Part shown: piece by piece, positions 56,045-64,000 of the stretch
Numbering within the stretch: position 1 is the stretch's first letter
How the letters are laid out: each line of letters starts with the position of its first letter
Assembly: GCF_019192735.1 (NCBI RefSeq)
Contig: NZ_JAHTKP010000020.1
Coordinates: 62,001 to 126,000, forward strand
Length of the DNA: 64,000 nucleotides
Direction of reading: 5' to 3'
Origin: Kitasatospora aureofaciens
Lineage (GTDB): Bacteria > Actinomycetota > Actinomycetes > Streptomycetales > Streptomycetaceae
Position numbers and translations under genes: made by a program
Notes under the pieces: model-generated
Databases searched by the model: none
Seen by the model: only the letters and a program-made list of their open reading frames with translations
Told to the model about the DNA's origin: nothing

Positions 56045-56938
56045 TCAGAACGGGTACCAGCGCACGTCCGTCGCGCCGTCGCGCAGCGAGTCGACCCGGC
56101 GTCGGAACTCCGCCAGCGCGGCCGGGTTGTCCGGCGCCTGCTGCGCCACCCACGAGGCGCTGGCCGTCTCCCGGGCCCCGCGCAGCACCGTGAAACCGGG
56201 CCAGTCCCGCACGTCCCAGCCGTACGCCTCGGTGAACGCCCGGTACTCCTCGCCCGGCACCCCGTACCGGTCGTGGCTGAGCGCGAGCACCACGAGGTCG
56301 TGCTCCCGCAGGTCGTGCGAGACGTTTTCGAGGTCGAGCAGGACGGGCCCGTCCGGGCCGACGTGGACGTTGCGCGGCAGCGCGTCGCCGTGGATCAGGC
56401 CGGGGTGCAGGTGCGGGGCGAGGTCGGGCAGCGCGGCGGCGAAGGCGTCCCGGCGGTGGCGCAGGAACGCGACGTCGGCCGGGTCGACGTGCCCCTCGGC
56501 GGAGGCCAGCCAGCGCTCGACCGGGGCCAGCAGGTCCCGCTGCGCCAGCGTGAAGGGCGGCAGCGGCAGCCGGTGCAGGGCGCGCAGCAGCGGGGCGAGG
56601 TCGGCGGGGCGCGCGGGCCGGACGGCGGGGGCGAGCCGGTGCCAGAAGGTGACCGGGTGGCCGTGCGCGAGCTGAGGCTCGGGCGCCACCGCGCCGTAGG
56701 GGCGGACCACCGGCACGCCCTGCCCGGCCAGCCAGTGCGCGACGGTGAGCTCGCGGTGCGCCCGCTCGTACAGCTCGGGGCCGCGGCCGACCTTGGCGAC
56801 CACGGCCGGGTCGCCGAGGTCGAAGACGGCGTTCTCGCCGAGCGCGATCAGCCGCGCGTCGCCGGGGCCGGACAGACCGGCCGACTCGCAGGCGTGGGCG
56901 AGCAGCAGCCGGGCGCGGCCCTCGTCGAAGGGGATCAT
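56045..56938 (-). CDS. Aminoglycoside phosphotransferase-family (APH) kinase
   Basis: A 297-aa protein kinase-fold enzyme. Catalytic HGDALPRNVHV (the HGDxxxxN loop), the metal-binding segment VLLDLENVSHDLREHDLVVL and the N-terminal GENAVFDLGDPAVVAKVGRG lobe. Related enzymes phosphorylate aminoglycosides, homoserine or choline. The start ATG 56938 has GGAG upstream. Whether it confers resistance cannot be told. Confidence 0.85.
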   Translation of the reverse strand: MIPFDEGRARLLLAHACESAGLSGPGDARLIALGENAVFDLGDPAVVAKVGRGPELYERAHRELTVAHWLAGQGVPVVRPYGAVAPEPQLAHGHPVTFWHRLAPAVRPARPADLAPLLRALHRLPLPPFTLAQRDLLAPVERWLASAEGHVDPADVAFLRHRRDAFAAALPDLAPHLHPGLIHGDALPRNVHVGPDGPVLLDLENVSHDLREHDLVVLALSHDRYGVPGEEYRAFTEAYGWDVRDWPGFTVLRGARETASASWVAQQAPDNPAALAEFRRRVDSLRDGATDVRWYPF

Positions 56939-57189
56939 GGCGCTGCTCCGTCCGGTCGGCGTGCGTTCCGCGTCGGGGTGCGTTCCGCGGGAGTGCGGGA
57001 GTCCACCGGGAGCCCATGCGGAGGACACCCGGACGGTGATCATCATGACGCACGCGGACCGCGCCCCGTGCGATGCGGGGCCCGGCCGCCGGTGGGCATC
57101 TGTCAGACCATCACCTGGGGACTTGAGCCGGAATCCGGCCGGTGGGGGAGCCGTCCCCGGAGCCTGGGTCGGGCCGGGGGTGGGGTTAT

Positions 57190-57259
57190 CCCTACCCCCG
57201 CGACCCTGATGTCTCCTCCCCGGGGGTAGGGGACAGCTCCACCCTGAGGGGGAGCTGTC
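57190..57259 (+). promoter_or_regulatory. Paired inverted repeats upstream of MMPL gene
   Basis: CCCTACCCCCG (57190-57200) pairs with CGGGGGTAGGG (57221-57231), and GACAGCTCC (57232-57240) pairs with GGAGCTGTC (57251-57259). They lie back to back and could form two hairpins in an RNA leader or serve as regulator sites. Confidence 0.4.
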
Positions 57260-57357
57260 TCCACCCCGAGCACGAGGTCAAGGGGTATGCGGACGGGCGA
57301 CACTAGGTCGGGGCCGTTTTGGGGCGGCCCTTTACGGGGGTTGGAACACGGGGGCTC

Positions 57358-57424
57358 CTTGCCGGGCGGCAAGCAAGTACTCGTAGGATGACGCCCAGAC
57401 CTACTTACCTGCCGACCGGCAAGT
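57358..57424. promoter_or_regulatory. TetR-like operator pair before the MMPL gene
   Basis: CTTGCCG-GG-CGGCAAG is a perfect inverted repeat at 57358-57373. ACTTACCTGCCGACCGGCAAGT at 57403-57424 is an imperfect inverted repeat with the same AGT ends. Both lie 90-160 bp before the transporter start and share CTTGCC/GGCAAG half-sites, so one dimeric regulator, perhaps of TetR type, may bind both. No such regulator gene is adjacent. Confidence 0.45.
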
Positions 57425-57516
57425 GGGCGCCTAGGGCGTTCCCGGCCGGTCCTGCCGTCGCCCGGCGTCCCGTCCCCCAAGGGCAACGGTGAACCATGCC
57501 CAGGAGGCACACGAGC

Positions 57517-59703
57517 ATGTTCCACCGAATAGGACAATTCGTCGTCCGCCGCGCCTGGTGGGTGATCGCCGCGTGGGTGGTCGCGATGATCGCCATCGTC
57601 GCCACCGCGCCCAAGGTCACGTCGCAGACGGACGAATCCGCGTTCCTGCCCAAGCACTATGAGTCCATCCAGGCGGCGCAGCTCCAGGAGCAGGCGTTCC
57701 CGTCGAGCTTCACGCCCTCCGCCCTGCTGCTCTTCGAGCGCAACGACGGCCAGAAGCTCACCGCCGACGACCAGTCCTCCATGGACAAGGTCATCAAGGG
57801 CCTCACCGACGAGCACATCCCCGCCGTCGAGCAGATCGTGCCGGTCAACGAGAAGGCGAAGTCCGCGGACGGCAAGTACGCGCTGTCCATGGTCGCCATC
57901 GACAAGGCCAAGATGCAGACCACGGAGTTCACCGACGCGGCCAAGAAGCTGCGCTCGGAGGGCACCAAGCTCGCCGACGGCACCGGCCTGAAGTTCCAGG
58001 TCGGCGGCGCGGCGGCGAGCAGCCTCGACCAGCAGGACGCCTCGGGCGCGACCGATGCGATCGTGATGTTCGGCAGCCTGCTGCTCGTCATCCTGATCGT
58101 CGGCATCATCTTCCGCAGCATCCTGGCCGGCATCCTGCCGGTGATCCTCTCGCTGGCCATCGCCATGCCGACGGCCAACGGCCTGATCGCCGACGCGATC
58201 AAGCTGTTCGACCTGAAGTCCTCCCCGATGACCTCGGCGATCCTGATCATCGTCGTGCTCGGCGTCGGCACGGACTACTTCCTCTTCCTGGCCTTCCGTT
58301 ACCGCGAGCGGCTGCGCACGGGCGAGGACCGCAAGACCGCCGTGGCCAACGCCGTCGGCCGGGTCGGCGAGGCGATCGCCTCCGCCGCCGGTGCCGTCGC
58401 CGTCGCCTTCGCGGTGCTGATCCTCTCCAGCCTCGGCATGTTCACCGCGCTCGGCCCGGCGCTGGCCATCGCGGTCATCGCCACCGCGCTGGTCTCGCTG
58501 ACCCTGGCCCCGGCCGTGCTCGCCGTCCTCCCGTCGAAGGCCGTGTTCTGGCCCGGCAAGAAGTGGATGCAGGAGCCCAGGAACGCCCGCTTCGCCGCGC
58601 TCGGCCGGATGACCGGCAAGAAGCCCGGCCTGGTCGCCCTGGTCTCCGGTGGCGTGCTCGTGGTGCTGGCCCTGGCCGGCATCAACTACAACGGCACCTA
58701 CGACCTCGCGGGCAGCTCCATGCCCAAGAACAAGGAGTCGATGGTCGTCCAGGACAAGCTGATGACCGCCTTCTCCGCCGGTGCCGCCGACCCGAGCCAC
58801 GTCTACCTGGCCACCACCAACGGCGCCAAGCTGAGCGATGCCACCCTGAAGGAGTTCGGCGGCAAGCTCGGCGCGGTCGAGGGCGTGGCCGGCGTCGTGA
58901 CGCCGTCCGCCGAGAACAAGGCGATCAGCGCCGACGGCACCACCGGTGACTTCACCGTGATGCTGAAGGACACCCCGGCCTCCAACAAGGCGATCGACAC
59001 CATCGAGAAGGTCCGCGACACCGCCCACGCGGCCGCCCCGGCCGACTCCAAGGCGCTGGTCGGCGGCATCACCTCGGTGTACAAGGACATCAACACCGCG
59101 ATGGTGCACGACTACAAGCTGGTCTTCCCGATCGCGGCCCTGCTCATCATGATCATCCTGGGCCTGCAGCTGCGCAGCGTCGTCGCCCCGTGGTACCTGA
59201 TGGCCTCGGTCGGCCTCGGCTTCGGCGGCACCCTCGGCGCCACCACCCTGGTGTTCCAGAACATCAAGGGCGAGGCCGGTCTGATGTTCATGCTGCCGAT
59301 CTTCATCTACCTGTTCGTGGTGGCGATCGGCACCGACTACAACATCCTGATCATCGCCCGCCTCCGCGAGGAGGCCCGCGAGGGCCGCAGCCCGCGCGAG
59401 GCGGCCCGCGAGGCCGTCAAGCACGGCGGCCCGACCGTCGCCGCGGCCGGCTTCATCCTGGCGGCGTCGTTCGCGACCTTCATGTTCGCGGGCAACGTGC
59501 TCTTCATGGAGCTCGGCTTCTCGCTGGCCTTCGGCATCGTGCTGGCGGCCTTCGTGATGGCGATGTTCTTCACCCCGTCCCTCACCGCGCTGCTGGGCCA
59601 CCGCGCCTGGTGGCCCGGCCACGGCGACGGTGGCGGCCACGGCACCGGCCCGGCGCCGGTGGCGGGTGCGCACGGCGTGCCGGAGCCGGCCGGGCGGCGC
59701 TGA
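57517..59703 (+). CDS. MMPL/RND-family exporter
   Basis: A 728-aa transporter with about 11-12 transmembrane segments and two extracytoplasmic loops. RND core motifs are GVGTDYFLFLAFRYRERLRT and AIGTDYNILIIARLREEARE. ATG 57517 has AGGAGG nine bases upstream; ATG 57496 is less likely. Residues 1-25 (IGQFVVRRAWWVIAAWVVAM) form TM1. Similar proteins export lipids or antibiotics in Streptomyces. Not closely similar by eye to the 19326 transporter. Confidence 0.92.
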   Translation: MFHRIGQFVVRRAWWVIAAWVVAMIAIVATAPKVTSQTDESAFLPKHYESIQAAQLQEQAFPSSFTPSALLLFERNDGQKLTADDQSSMDKVIKGLTDEHIPAVEQIVPVNEKAKSADGKYALSMVAIDKAKMQTTEFTDAAKKLRSEGTKLADGTGLKFQVGGAAASSLDQQDASGATDAIVMFGSLLLVILIVGIIFRSILAGILPVILSLAIAMPTANGLIADAIKLFDLKSSPMTSAILIIVVLGVGTDYFLFLAFRYRERLRTGEDRKTAVANAVGRVGEAIASAAGAVAVAFAVLILSSLGMFTALGPALAIAVIATALVSLTLAPAVLAVLPSKAVFWPGKKWMQEPRNARFAALGRMTGKKPGLVALVSGGVLVVLALAGINYNGTYDLAGSSMPKNKESMVVQDKLMTAFSAGAADPSHVYLATTNGAKLSDATLKEFGGKLGAVEGVAGVVTPSAENKAISADGTTGDFTVMLKDTPASNKAIDTIEKVRDTAHAAAPADSKALVGGITSVYKDINTAMVHDYKLVFPIAALLIMIILGLQLRSVVAPWYLMASVGLGFGGTLGATTLVFQNIKGEAGLMFMLPIFIYLFVVAIGTDYNILIIARLREEAREGRSPREAAREAVKHGGPTVAAAGFILAASFATFMFAGNVLFMELGFSLAFGIVLAAFVMAMFFTPSLTALLGHRAWWPGHGDGGGHGTGPAPVAGAHGVPEPAGRR

Positions 59704-59871
59704 GCCCCCGGTCCCGGTTGAACAGGCGGCGTCCCGCTTCGGCGGGGCGCCGCCTCCCCCCTTTCGCGGCCCGGCAAACGTGATCTCCCAGGCAGAAAAC
59801 CCCCGGTCAGTCGCAGTCCTACCGTGCTACAGTCGAGTCAGTTGCAGTTTTGGTTCCCATGAACGCTTGTG

Positions 59872-59909
59872 TGCGCCTGCTGGTTCCAACCAACAGGCGC
59901 ATTTGTTTT
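59872..59909 (+). ncRNA. Hairpin with U-rich tail in cold-shock gene leader (possible attenuator)
   Basis: TGCGCCTG-C-TGGTT pairs with AACCA-A-CAGGCGCA around a two-base loop, then TTTGTTTT. It resembles an intrinsic terminator placed 90 bases before the cold-shock start, so it may be an attenuator or a stable leader RNA. Upstream, TACAGT at 59828-59833 is a possible -10. The rest of 59704-59999 holds no gene. Confidence 0.5.
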
Positions 59910-59999
59910 GTCCGGTGTTTCAGTCTCCGGATGGGGATCGCGGCTACTCCGGGGTTCACGCGGTGTGAACCCCTGATGCCCCAGTTAGAGGAGACGGTT

Positions 60000-60203
60000 A
60001 TGGCTACCGGCACCGTGAAGTGGTTCAACAGCGAAAAGGGCTTCGGCTTCATCGAGCAGGCCGAGGGCGGCCCGGACGTGTTCGCGCACTACTCGAACAT
60101 CGTCGCGCAGGGCTTCCGTGAGCTCGTCGAGGGCCAGCAGGTCGAGTTCGACGTGACCCAGGGCCAGAAGGGCCCGCAGGCCGAGAACATCCGCGTGATC
60201 TGA
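60000..60203 (+). CDS. Cold-shock protein
   Basis: A 67-aa single cold-shock domain: GTVKWFNSEKGFGFI with RNP1 KGFGFI and RNP2 VFAHYS, ending EFDVTQGQKGPQAENIRVI. It binds single-stranded RNA/DNA and keeps mRNA unfolded at low temperature. ATG 60000 with GAGGAG upstream. The first-codon region is preceded by a long leader of about 165 bases. It lies directly before a DEAD-box helicase gene. Confidence 0.97.
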   Translation: MATGTVKWFNSEKGFGFIEQAEGGPDVFAHYSNIVAQGFRELVEGQQVEFDVTQGQKGPQAENIRVI

Positions 60204-60237
60204 CGTCAGCCTCCGCGCTGACTCGCGATCTCGCGAA

Positions 60238-60271
60238 GCGAGGGCCCGCACCGCAGGGTGCGGGCCCTCGC
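60238..60271 (+). terminator. Terminator hairpin after the cold-shock gene
   Basis: A perfect 15-bp stem (GCGAGGGCCCGCACC and its complement) with a four-base loop, no T run. Confidence 0.75.
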
Positions 60272-60357
60272 TCATGCCGCCAAACGGCCGGGGCGGCGCA
60301 CTCCCCTACGGCCGACCAGCCCGTCGACCGGGCTGCCGACCAACAGACGGAGACCCC

Positions 60358-62022
60358 GTGACCACCCCTGCCCGCCCGCCCCGCGACCGCCGCACTGCCG
60401 GCGCCCGTACCGCCGGTGCCCACACCGACGGCCCGCCGCGCACCCGCAAGCCGCGCAACCGCAGCGGCGCCCCCAAGACGCCGCGCACCACCGCCGCCGC
60501 GACCGAGGACTTCACCGTCGTCGAAGGCACCCCGGCCCGGCCCCCGGCAGCCACCTTCGCCGAGCTCGACCTGCCCAAGGCGATCCTCAGCGCGCTCACC
60601 CGCCAGGGCGTCACCGAGCCGTTCCCGATCCAGGGCGCCACCCTGCCCGACTCGATCGCCGGCCGCGACGTGCTCGGCCGCGGCCGCACCGGCTCCGGCA
60701 AGACCCTCGCCTTCGGCCTGCCGCTGCTCGCCCGCACCGCCGGCCGCCGCGCCGTCGCCCGGCACCCGCTGGCGCTCGTCCTGGTCCCCACCCGCGAGCT
60801 GGCCCAGCAGGTCACCGAGGCGCTCACCCCGTACGCCACCGCCGTCAACCTGCGGATCACCACCGTCGTCGGCGGCGTGTCGATCGGGAAGCAGGCCAAC
60901 GCCGTCCGCCGCGGCACCGAGGTCCTGGTCGCCACCCCGGGCCGGCTCGACGACCTGATCGGCCGCGGCGACGTCAACCTCTCCGACGTGACGATCACGG
61001 TCCTCGACGAGGCCGACCAGATGGCCGACATGGGCTTCCTGCCGCAGGTCACCAAGCTGCTGGAGCAGGTCGCCGAGGGCGGGCAGCGGATGCTCTTCTC
61101 CGCCACCCTGGACCGCAACGTCGACCGTCTGGTCAAGCGCTTCCTGGCCGACCCGGTGACCCACTCGGTCGACCCGTCGGCCGGCGCGGTCACCACCATG
61201 GACCACCACGTGCTCCAGCTCGAGCCGGCCGACAAGGCGTCCGCCACCGCGCACATCGCCTCCCGGGACGGGCGCGTGATGATGTTCGTGCACACCAAGC
61301 ACGGCGCCGACCGGCTCGCCAAGCAGCTGCTCGCCAACGGCGTCAAGGCCGCCGCGCTGCACGGCGGCAAGTCCCAGCCGCAGCGCAACCGGGTGCTCGA
61401 CCAGTTCCGGGACGGCCACGTCACCGCGCTGATCGCCACCAACGTCGCCGCCCGAGGCATCCACATCGACGGCCTCGACCTGGTCGTCAATGTGGACCCG
61501 CCGGCCGACCACAAGGACTACCTGCACCGCGGCGGCCGCACCGCCCGGGCCGGCGAGTCCGGGACGGTCGTCACCCTCGTGCTGCCCGAGCAGCGCCGTG
61601 AGGTCAACCGGCTGATGACGGTGGCCGGCATCCGCCCGACCGTCACCAAGATCCGTCCCGGCGACGCCGACCTCACCCGGATCACCGGCGCCCGCACCCC
61701 GAGCGGCGTCCCGGTCGCCGTCGCCGTCCCGGCCGCCGCCGAGGCGCGCGAGGGCGCCGCCGGGAGCGACGCCAAGGCCAAGACCGGCAACCCGCGCCGC
61801 CGCCCCGGCAAGCGCTCCGGCCTGCCCGCCGACGTCGACATGAACGGCAACCCGCGCCGCCCCCGCCCCAAGCAGCGCATGGGCGCCGCCGCGGCCCAGG
61901 GCGGCGACCGCCCGCAGGCGGCCGGCTTCATCGGCCGCTCCGCCGGCCGCGCCAAGCCCGGCAGCGGCACCAAGTCCGGCTCCAACTACGGGACCGGCCG
62001 CCAGCGCCGCAAGTTCGACTGA
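60358..62022 (+). CDS. DEAD-box ATP-dependent RNA helicase
   Basis: A 554-aa helicase. Q-motif EPFPIQGATLPDSIAG, Walker A GRTGSGKT, VPTRELAQQ (Ia), TPGRL, DEADQM (II), SATLD (III), HGGKSQPQRNRVLDQF (IV region), TNVAARGIHID (V) and HRGGRTARAG (VI). The RGR-rich N- and C-termini (GNPRRRPGKRSG; SGSNYGTGRQRRKFD) are basic and probably bind RNA. GTG 60358 was chosen as start. It follows the cold-shock gene and is a plausible cold-adaptation partner (DeaD/RhlE-like), acting in mRNA or ribosome unwinding. Confidence 0.93.
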   Translation: MTTPARPPRDRRTAGARTAGAHTDGPPRTRKPRNRSGAPKTPRTTAAATEDFTVVEGTPARPPAATFAELDLPKAILSALTRQGVTEPFPIQGATLPDSIAGRDVLGRGRTGSGKTLAFGLPLLARTAGRRAVARHPLALVLVPTRELAQQVTEALTPYATAVNLRITTVVGGVSIGKQANAVRRGTEVLVATPGRLDDLIGRGDVNLSDVTITVLDEADQMADMGFLPQVTKLLEQVAEGGQRMLFSATLDRNVDRLVKRFLADPVTHSVDPSAGAVTTMDHHVLQLEPADKASATAHIASRDGRVMMFVHTKHGADRLAKQLLANGVKAAALHGGKSQPQRNRVLDQFRDGHVTALIATNVAARGIHIDGLDLVVNVDPPADHKDYLHRGGRTARAGESGTVVTLVLPEQRREVNRLMTVAGIRPTVTKIRPGDADLTRITGARTPSGVPVAVAVPAAAEAREGAAGSDAKAKTGNPRRRPGKRSGLPADVDMNGNPRRPRPKQRMGAAAAQGGDRPQAAGFIGRSAGRAKPGSGTKSGSNYGTGRQRRKFD

Positions 62023-62051
62023 CCCGCACGGCAAACTGACCCGCACGGCAA
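62018..62051. repeat. 2 x 17-bp tandem repeat spanning the helicase stop
   Basis: ACTGACCCGCACGGCAA is repeated in tandem; the first copy contains the TGA stop of the helicase gene and the second overlaps the terminator stem. Confidence 0.9.
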
Positions 62052-62086
62052 AGGGCGCCCCTCGTACGGAGGGGCGCCCTTTGCCG
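62046..62086. terminator. Bidirectional terminator
   Basis: A perfect 18-bp stem (CGGCAAAGGGCGCCCCTC and its complement) with a five-base loop lies between the helicase and the convergent regulator gene; AAA/TTT within the stem gives T-runs on both strands. Confidence 0.85.
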
Positions 62087-62090
62087 TTGC

Positions 62091-62957
62091 TCAAGCGATA
62101 GTCGTCAACACGGCCGTGGGGGCCGCCGGGGCCAGGCGGCGCAGGCGTCCGTCCGTCTCGGCGTCGCGCGGGGCGAGCACCACGAGCTGGAGGCCGCCGG
62201 GGGACTGCAGGACGTGCTGGTCGACCCGGAGCAGGCCCAACTCCTCGTGCCGGATGTCCTTCTCGGCACCCGCCCGCTCCTCCACCTGGTGCTCGTCGAG
62301 CCAGCGGTCGGCCTCCGGACAGGACTCCCGCACCTGGGCGATCAACCGCGCCAGCCGACGGCCCGCGGCCGTCCCGTCACCGCCGCGCTCGGCGTAGGCG
62401 GAGCGCAACTGGGCCAGGAACCGGCGGGCATGCGCCTCCCAGCCCACGATCCGCGCCCGGTGCACCGCGCTGCCGAACACCACCCACGCCAGATTGCACC
62501 GCTCCGGCGGCCACGCCGACAGGCCGAACAGCGCATCCGCGCCCGGATTCCACGCCCGCACGTCCCAGTTCACGTCCATCAGGAACGCCGGCGCCGGCCA
62601 CTGCGCGTGCATCAGCCGCAGCAGCGCCGCCGGCACCTCGTCCGGCACGTCGACGTCACCGTCCAGCGGATGGTTGCCGGCCAGCCGGAACAGGTACGCC
62701 GTCTCCGCGCGGTCCAGCCGCAGCGTGCGGGCCAGGCTGGTCAGCACCTCCGGGGACGGGTTGATGTTCCGCCCCTGCTCCAACCACGTGTACCAGGTCA
62801 CCCCCACCCCCGCGAGCAGCGCCAGCTCCTCCCGCCGCAGCCCCGGCGTACGCCGCCGCACCCCCGGAGCCAGCCCGACGTCCTCCGGCGACAGCCGGGC
62901 CCGACGGCTGCGCAGAAAACTCGACAGCGCCTCCCGGCGCTCCTCCGCCTCGCTCAT
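62091..62957 (-). CDS. XRE-family regulator with MmyB-like ligand domain
   Basis: A 288-aa protein starting at ATG 62957 with GGGGGAC upstream. The N-terminal helix-turn-helix is about residues 10-75 (RRRTPGLRREELALLAGVGV, WYTWLEQGRNINPSPEVL). The MmyB-like domain follows (HAQWPAPAFLMDVNWDVRAW, NPGADALFGLSAWPPERCNL). The C-terminus contains EEERAGAEKDIRHEE-type helices and QLVVLAPRDAETDGRL. Such regulators often control a neighbouring dehydrogenase or hydrolase gene. An inverted repeat 15 bases upstream is probably its own operator. Confidence 0.88.
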   Translation of the reverse strand: MSEAEERREALSSFLRSRRARLSPEDVGLAPGVRRRTPGLRREELALLAGVGVTWYTWLEQGRNINPSPEVLTSLARTLRLDRAETAYLFRLAGNHPLDGDVDVPDEVPAALLRLMHAQWPAPAFLMDVNWDVRAWNPGADALFGLSAWPPERCNLAWVVFGSAVHRARIVGWEAHARRFLAQLRSAYAERGGDGTAAGRRLARLIAQVRESCPEADRWLDEHQVEERAGAEKDIRHEELGLLRVDQHVLQSPGGLQLVVLAPRDAETDGRLRRLAPAAPTAVLTTIA

Positions 62958-62971
62958 GTCCCCCGCCCTCT

Positions 62972-62990
62972 CTGGTAGTCCCACTACCAG
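62972..62990. promoter_or_regulatory. Operator-like inverted repeat before the MmyB-type regulator
   Basis: CTGGTAGT-CCC-ACTACCAG is a perfect eight-base inverted repeat with a three-base spacer, 15 bp from the regulator start and 81 bp from the divergent secreted-protein start. Confidence 0.65.
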
Positions 62991-63070
62991 TATCGCCACG
63001 CACTGCTGCGCCCCGGCCGATCGCGCGAAGCTTGATCCCGTCAACGGAACGCACGCGCAAGGGAATCCCG

Positions 63071-64000
63071 ATGAACCACCGTCAGAACCGCACGCTCCGC
63101 CGCACCCTGGTCGCCACCGCCGCCGCCGTGCTCCTCGGCGCCGTCGGCGCCCTGCCGGCCGCCGCGGACACCGGCTGCGCCCCGGCCGTCATCACCGGGC
63201 ACGCGGCCTCGCTCGTCCCGGAGAGCGCCGCCTGGGACCAGGCCCACCACCGCTTCCTGGTCGGCTCGCTGCGCCACGGTACCGTCTCCACCGTCCGCAC
63301 CGACGGGAGCGTCCACACCCTGGTCGACGACCCGGGCACGCTGCTGGAGGTCGCCGGCCTGCGGGTCGACGCCGCCCGCGACCGGGTCCTGGTCACCAAC
63401 CTGGACAACGGCATCAGCGAGCGCACCAGCGCCGCCACCAACGGCCGGATCGCCGGCATCGGCGCCTACGACCTGGAGACCGGGCGCCGTCTCTTCTACG
63501 TCGACCTCGCCGCCGTGGCCGGCGACGGCGGGCCGCACCTGGCCAACGACATCGCGATCGGCCCCGACGGCACCGCGTACATCACCGACTCCTTCGCCCC
63601 GATCGTCTACCGGGTCGGTGCGGACGGCACCGCGTCCGTCCTCGTCCGCGACGACCGGTTCACCCCGCAGCCCGGCACCTACGGGCTCAACGGCATCGTC
63701 TACCGGAGCGGCCGGCTGGTCGTCGGCAAGTGGGACGACGGGACGCTCTGGCAGATCCCGCTGCACCACCCGGCCGACGTGCGGCGCATCGAGGTCGCCG
63801 GCGCGGAGGGCGGCGCCCTGCTCCACCTCGACGGCATGCTCGGCCGCCCGGACGGCAGCATCGCCGGCATCACCAACGCCTTCTTCGGCGCCGGCCGCGA
63901 CACGGAGGTCGAGCTGCGCTCGGACGACCACTGGCGCACGGCCCGGCTGGTCGCCGTCCGGCCCTCGGCCGACCTCACGCCGACCGCCGTCACCGCGGGC
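63071..64000 (+). CDS. Secreted SMP-30/beta-propeller-like protein (3' end beyond window)
   Basis: At least 310 codons, open to the right edge. ATG 63071 has AAGGGA six bases upstream; a signal peptide (TLRRTLVATAAAVLLGAVGA, cleavage near ALPAAADT) is clear. The mature part has propeller strands of the SMP-30/gluconolactonase kind: HRFLVGSLRHGTVSTVRTDG, RDRVLVTNLDNGIS, IAIGPDGTAYITDSFAPIVY, RVGADGTASVLVRDD, YGLNGIVYRSGRLVVGKWDD. It may bind metal and hydrolyse a lactone, or only bind ligand. Divergent from the XRE gene with a shared operator-like repeat. Confidence 0.82.
   Translation, partial: MNHRQNRTLRRTLVATAAAVLLGAVGALPAAADTGCAPAVITGHAASLVPESAAWDQAHHRFLVGSLRHGTVSTVRTDGSVHTLVDDPGTLLEVAGLRVDAARDRVLVTNLDNGISERTSAATNGRIAGIGAYDLETGRRLFYVDLAAVAGDGGPHLANDIAIGPDGTAYITDSFAPIVYRVGADGTASVLVRDDRFTPQPGTYGLNGIVYRSGRLVVGKWDDGTLWQIPLHHPADVRRIEVAGAEGGALLHLDGMLGRPDGSIAGITNAFFGAGRDTEVELRSDDHWRTARLVAVRPSADLTPTAVTAG

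Noticed and set aside
57103..59673. 856-codon minus-strand frame over the second MMPL gene
   Set aside because: Gln/Asp/Gly/His-rich antisense shadow of an RND transporter.
59840..59909. Possible tRNA or known riboswitch upstream of the cold-shock gene
   Set aside because: Only one stem-loop; no cloverleaf or recognisable aptamer.

Overview
The window is very GC-rich, with strong GC bias at codon third positions, GTG and TTG starts, XRE/DUF397 pairs, an SAV2148-type HEPN protein and the chromosomal core genes rpsA and coaE. This points to a linear-chromosome actinomycete of the Streptomycetaceae (Streptomyces, Kitasatospora or a close relative). I see no rRNA or tRNA gene, insertion sequence, integrase or CRISPR array. 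Most of the window reads as chromosomal backbone with accessory islets.

Region by region: (1) 1-10410 holds two very large secreted proteins transcribed divergently: an RHS/YD-repeat polymorphic-toxin-like protein running off the left edge, and a DNRLRE/FG-GAP/ricin-lectin protein. (2) 10793-13773 holds a DUF4328 membrane protein and an XRE regulator with DUF397 partner, next to an anti-sigma-type ATPase. (3) 13782-23298 is a core block: HrpB helicase, a methyltransferase, rpsA with a clear housekeeping promoter and a strong terminator, an MMPL transporter, a MarR/metallo-hydrolase divergon and coaE. (4) 23295-31101 is mixed: orphan histidine kinase, acetyltransferase, CTP-synthase-like amidotransferase, LysR, small secreted nuclease-like protein, lipoprotein, esterase and methyltransferase. 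(5) 31517-37600 holds a secreted BNR-repeat protein, then two paralogous membrane-protein genes that share a TTTGAAC/GTTCAA element and flank a second XRE-DUF397 pair. One copy of the element lies inside a perfect 54-bp palindrome. (6) 37628-39907 holds SoxR divergent from a two-gene split transketolase. (7) 39909-46348 is a glgX-treY-treZ operon converting glycogen-type glucan to trehalose. (8) 46747-57046 holds the HEPN protein, acetyltransferases, an ABC exporter of the FtsX/MacB type, a DnaQ-like exonuclease, hypothetical proteins, a polysaccharide deacetylase lipoprotein and an APH-type kinase. (9) 57517-62022 holds a second MMPL transporter, a cold-shock protein and a DEAD-box helicase, the last two a plausible cold/RNA-structure pair. 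(10) 62091-64000 holds an MmyB-type XRE regulator divergent from a secreted beta-propeller protein cut by the right edge.

The most unusual material is the 34.3-37.1 kb neighbourhood (duplicated small membrane proteins, shared operator, long palindrome, truncated-looking coding remnants), the SoxR/split-transketolase divergon with a predicted leaderless transcript, and the RHS tip with its codon-use change. Functions are assigned from motifs read by eye; no similarity search was run.
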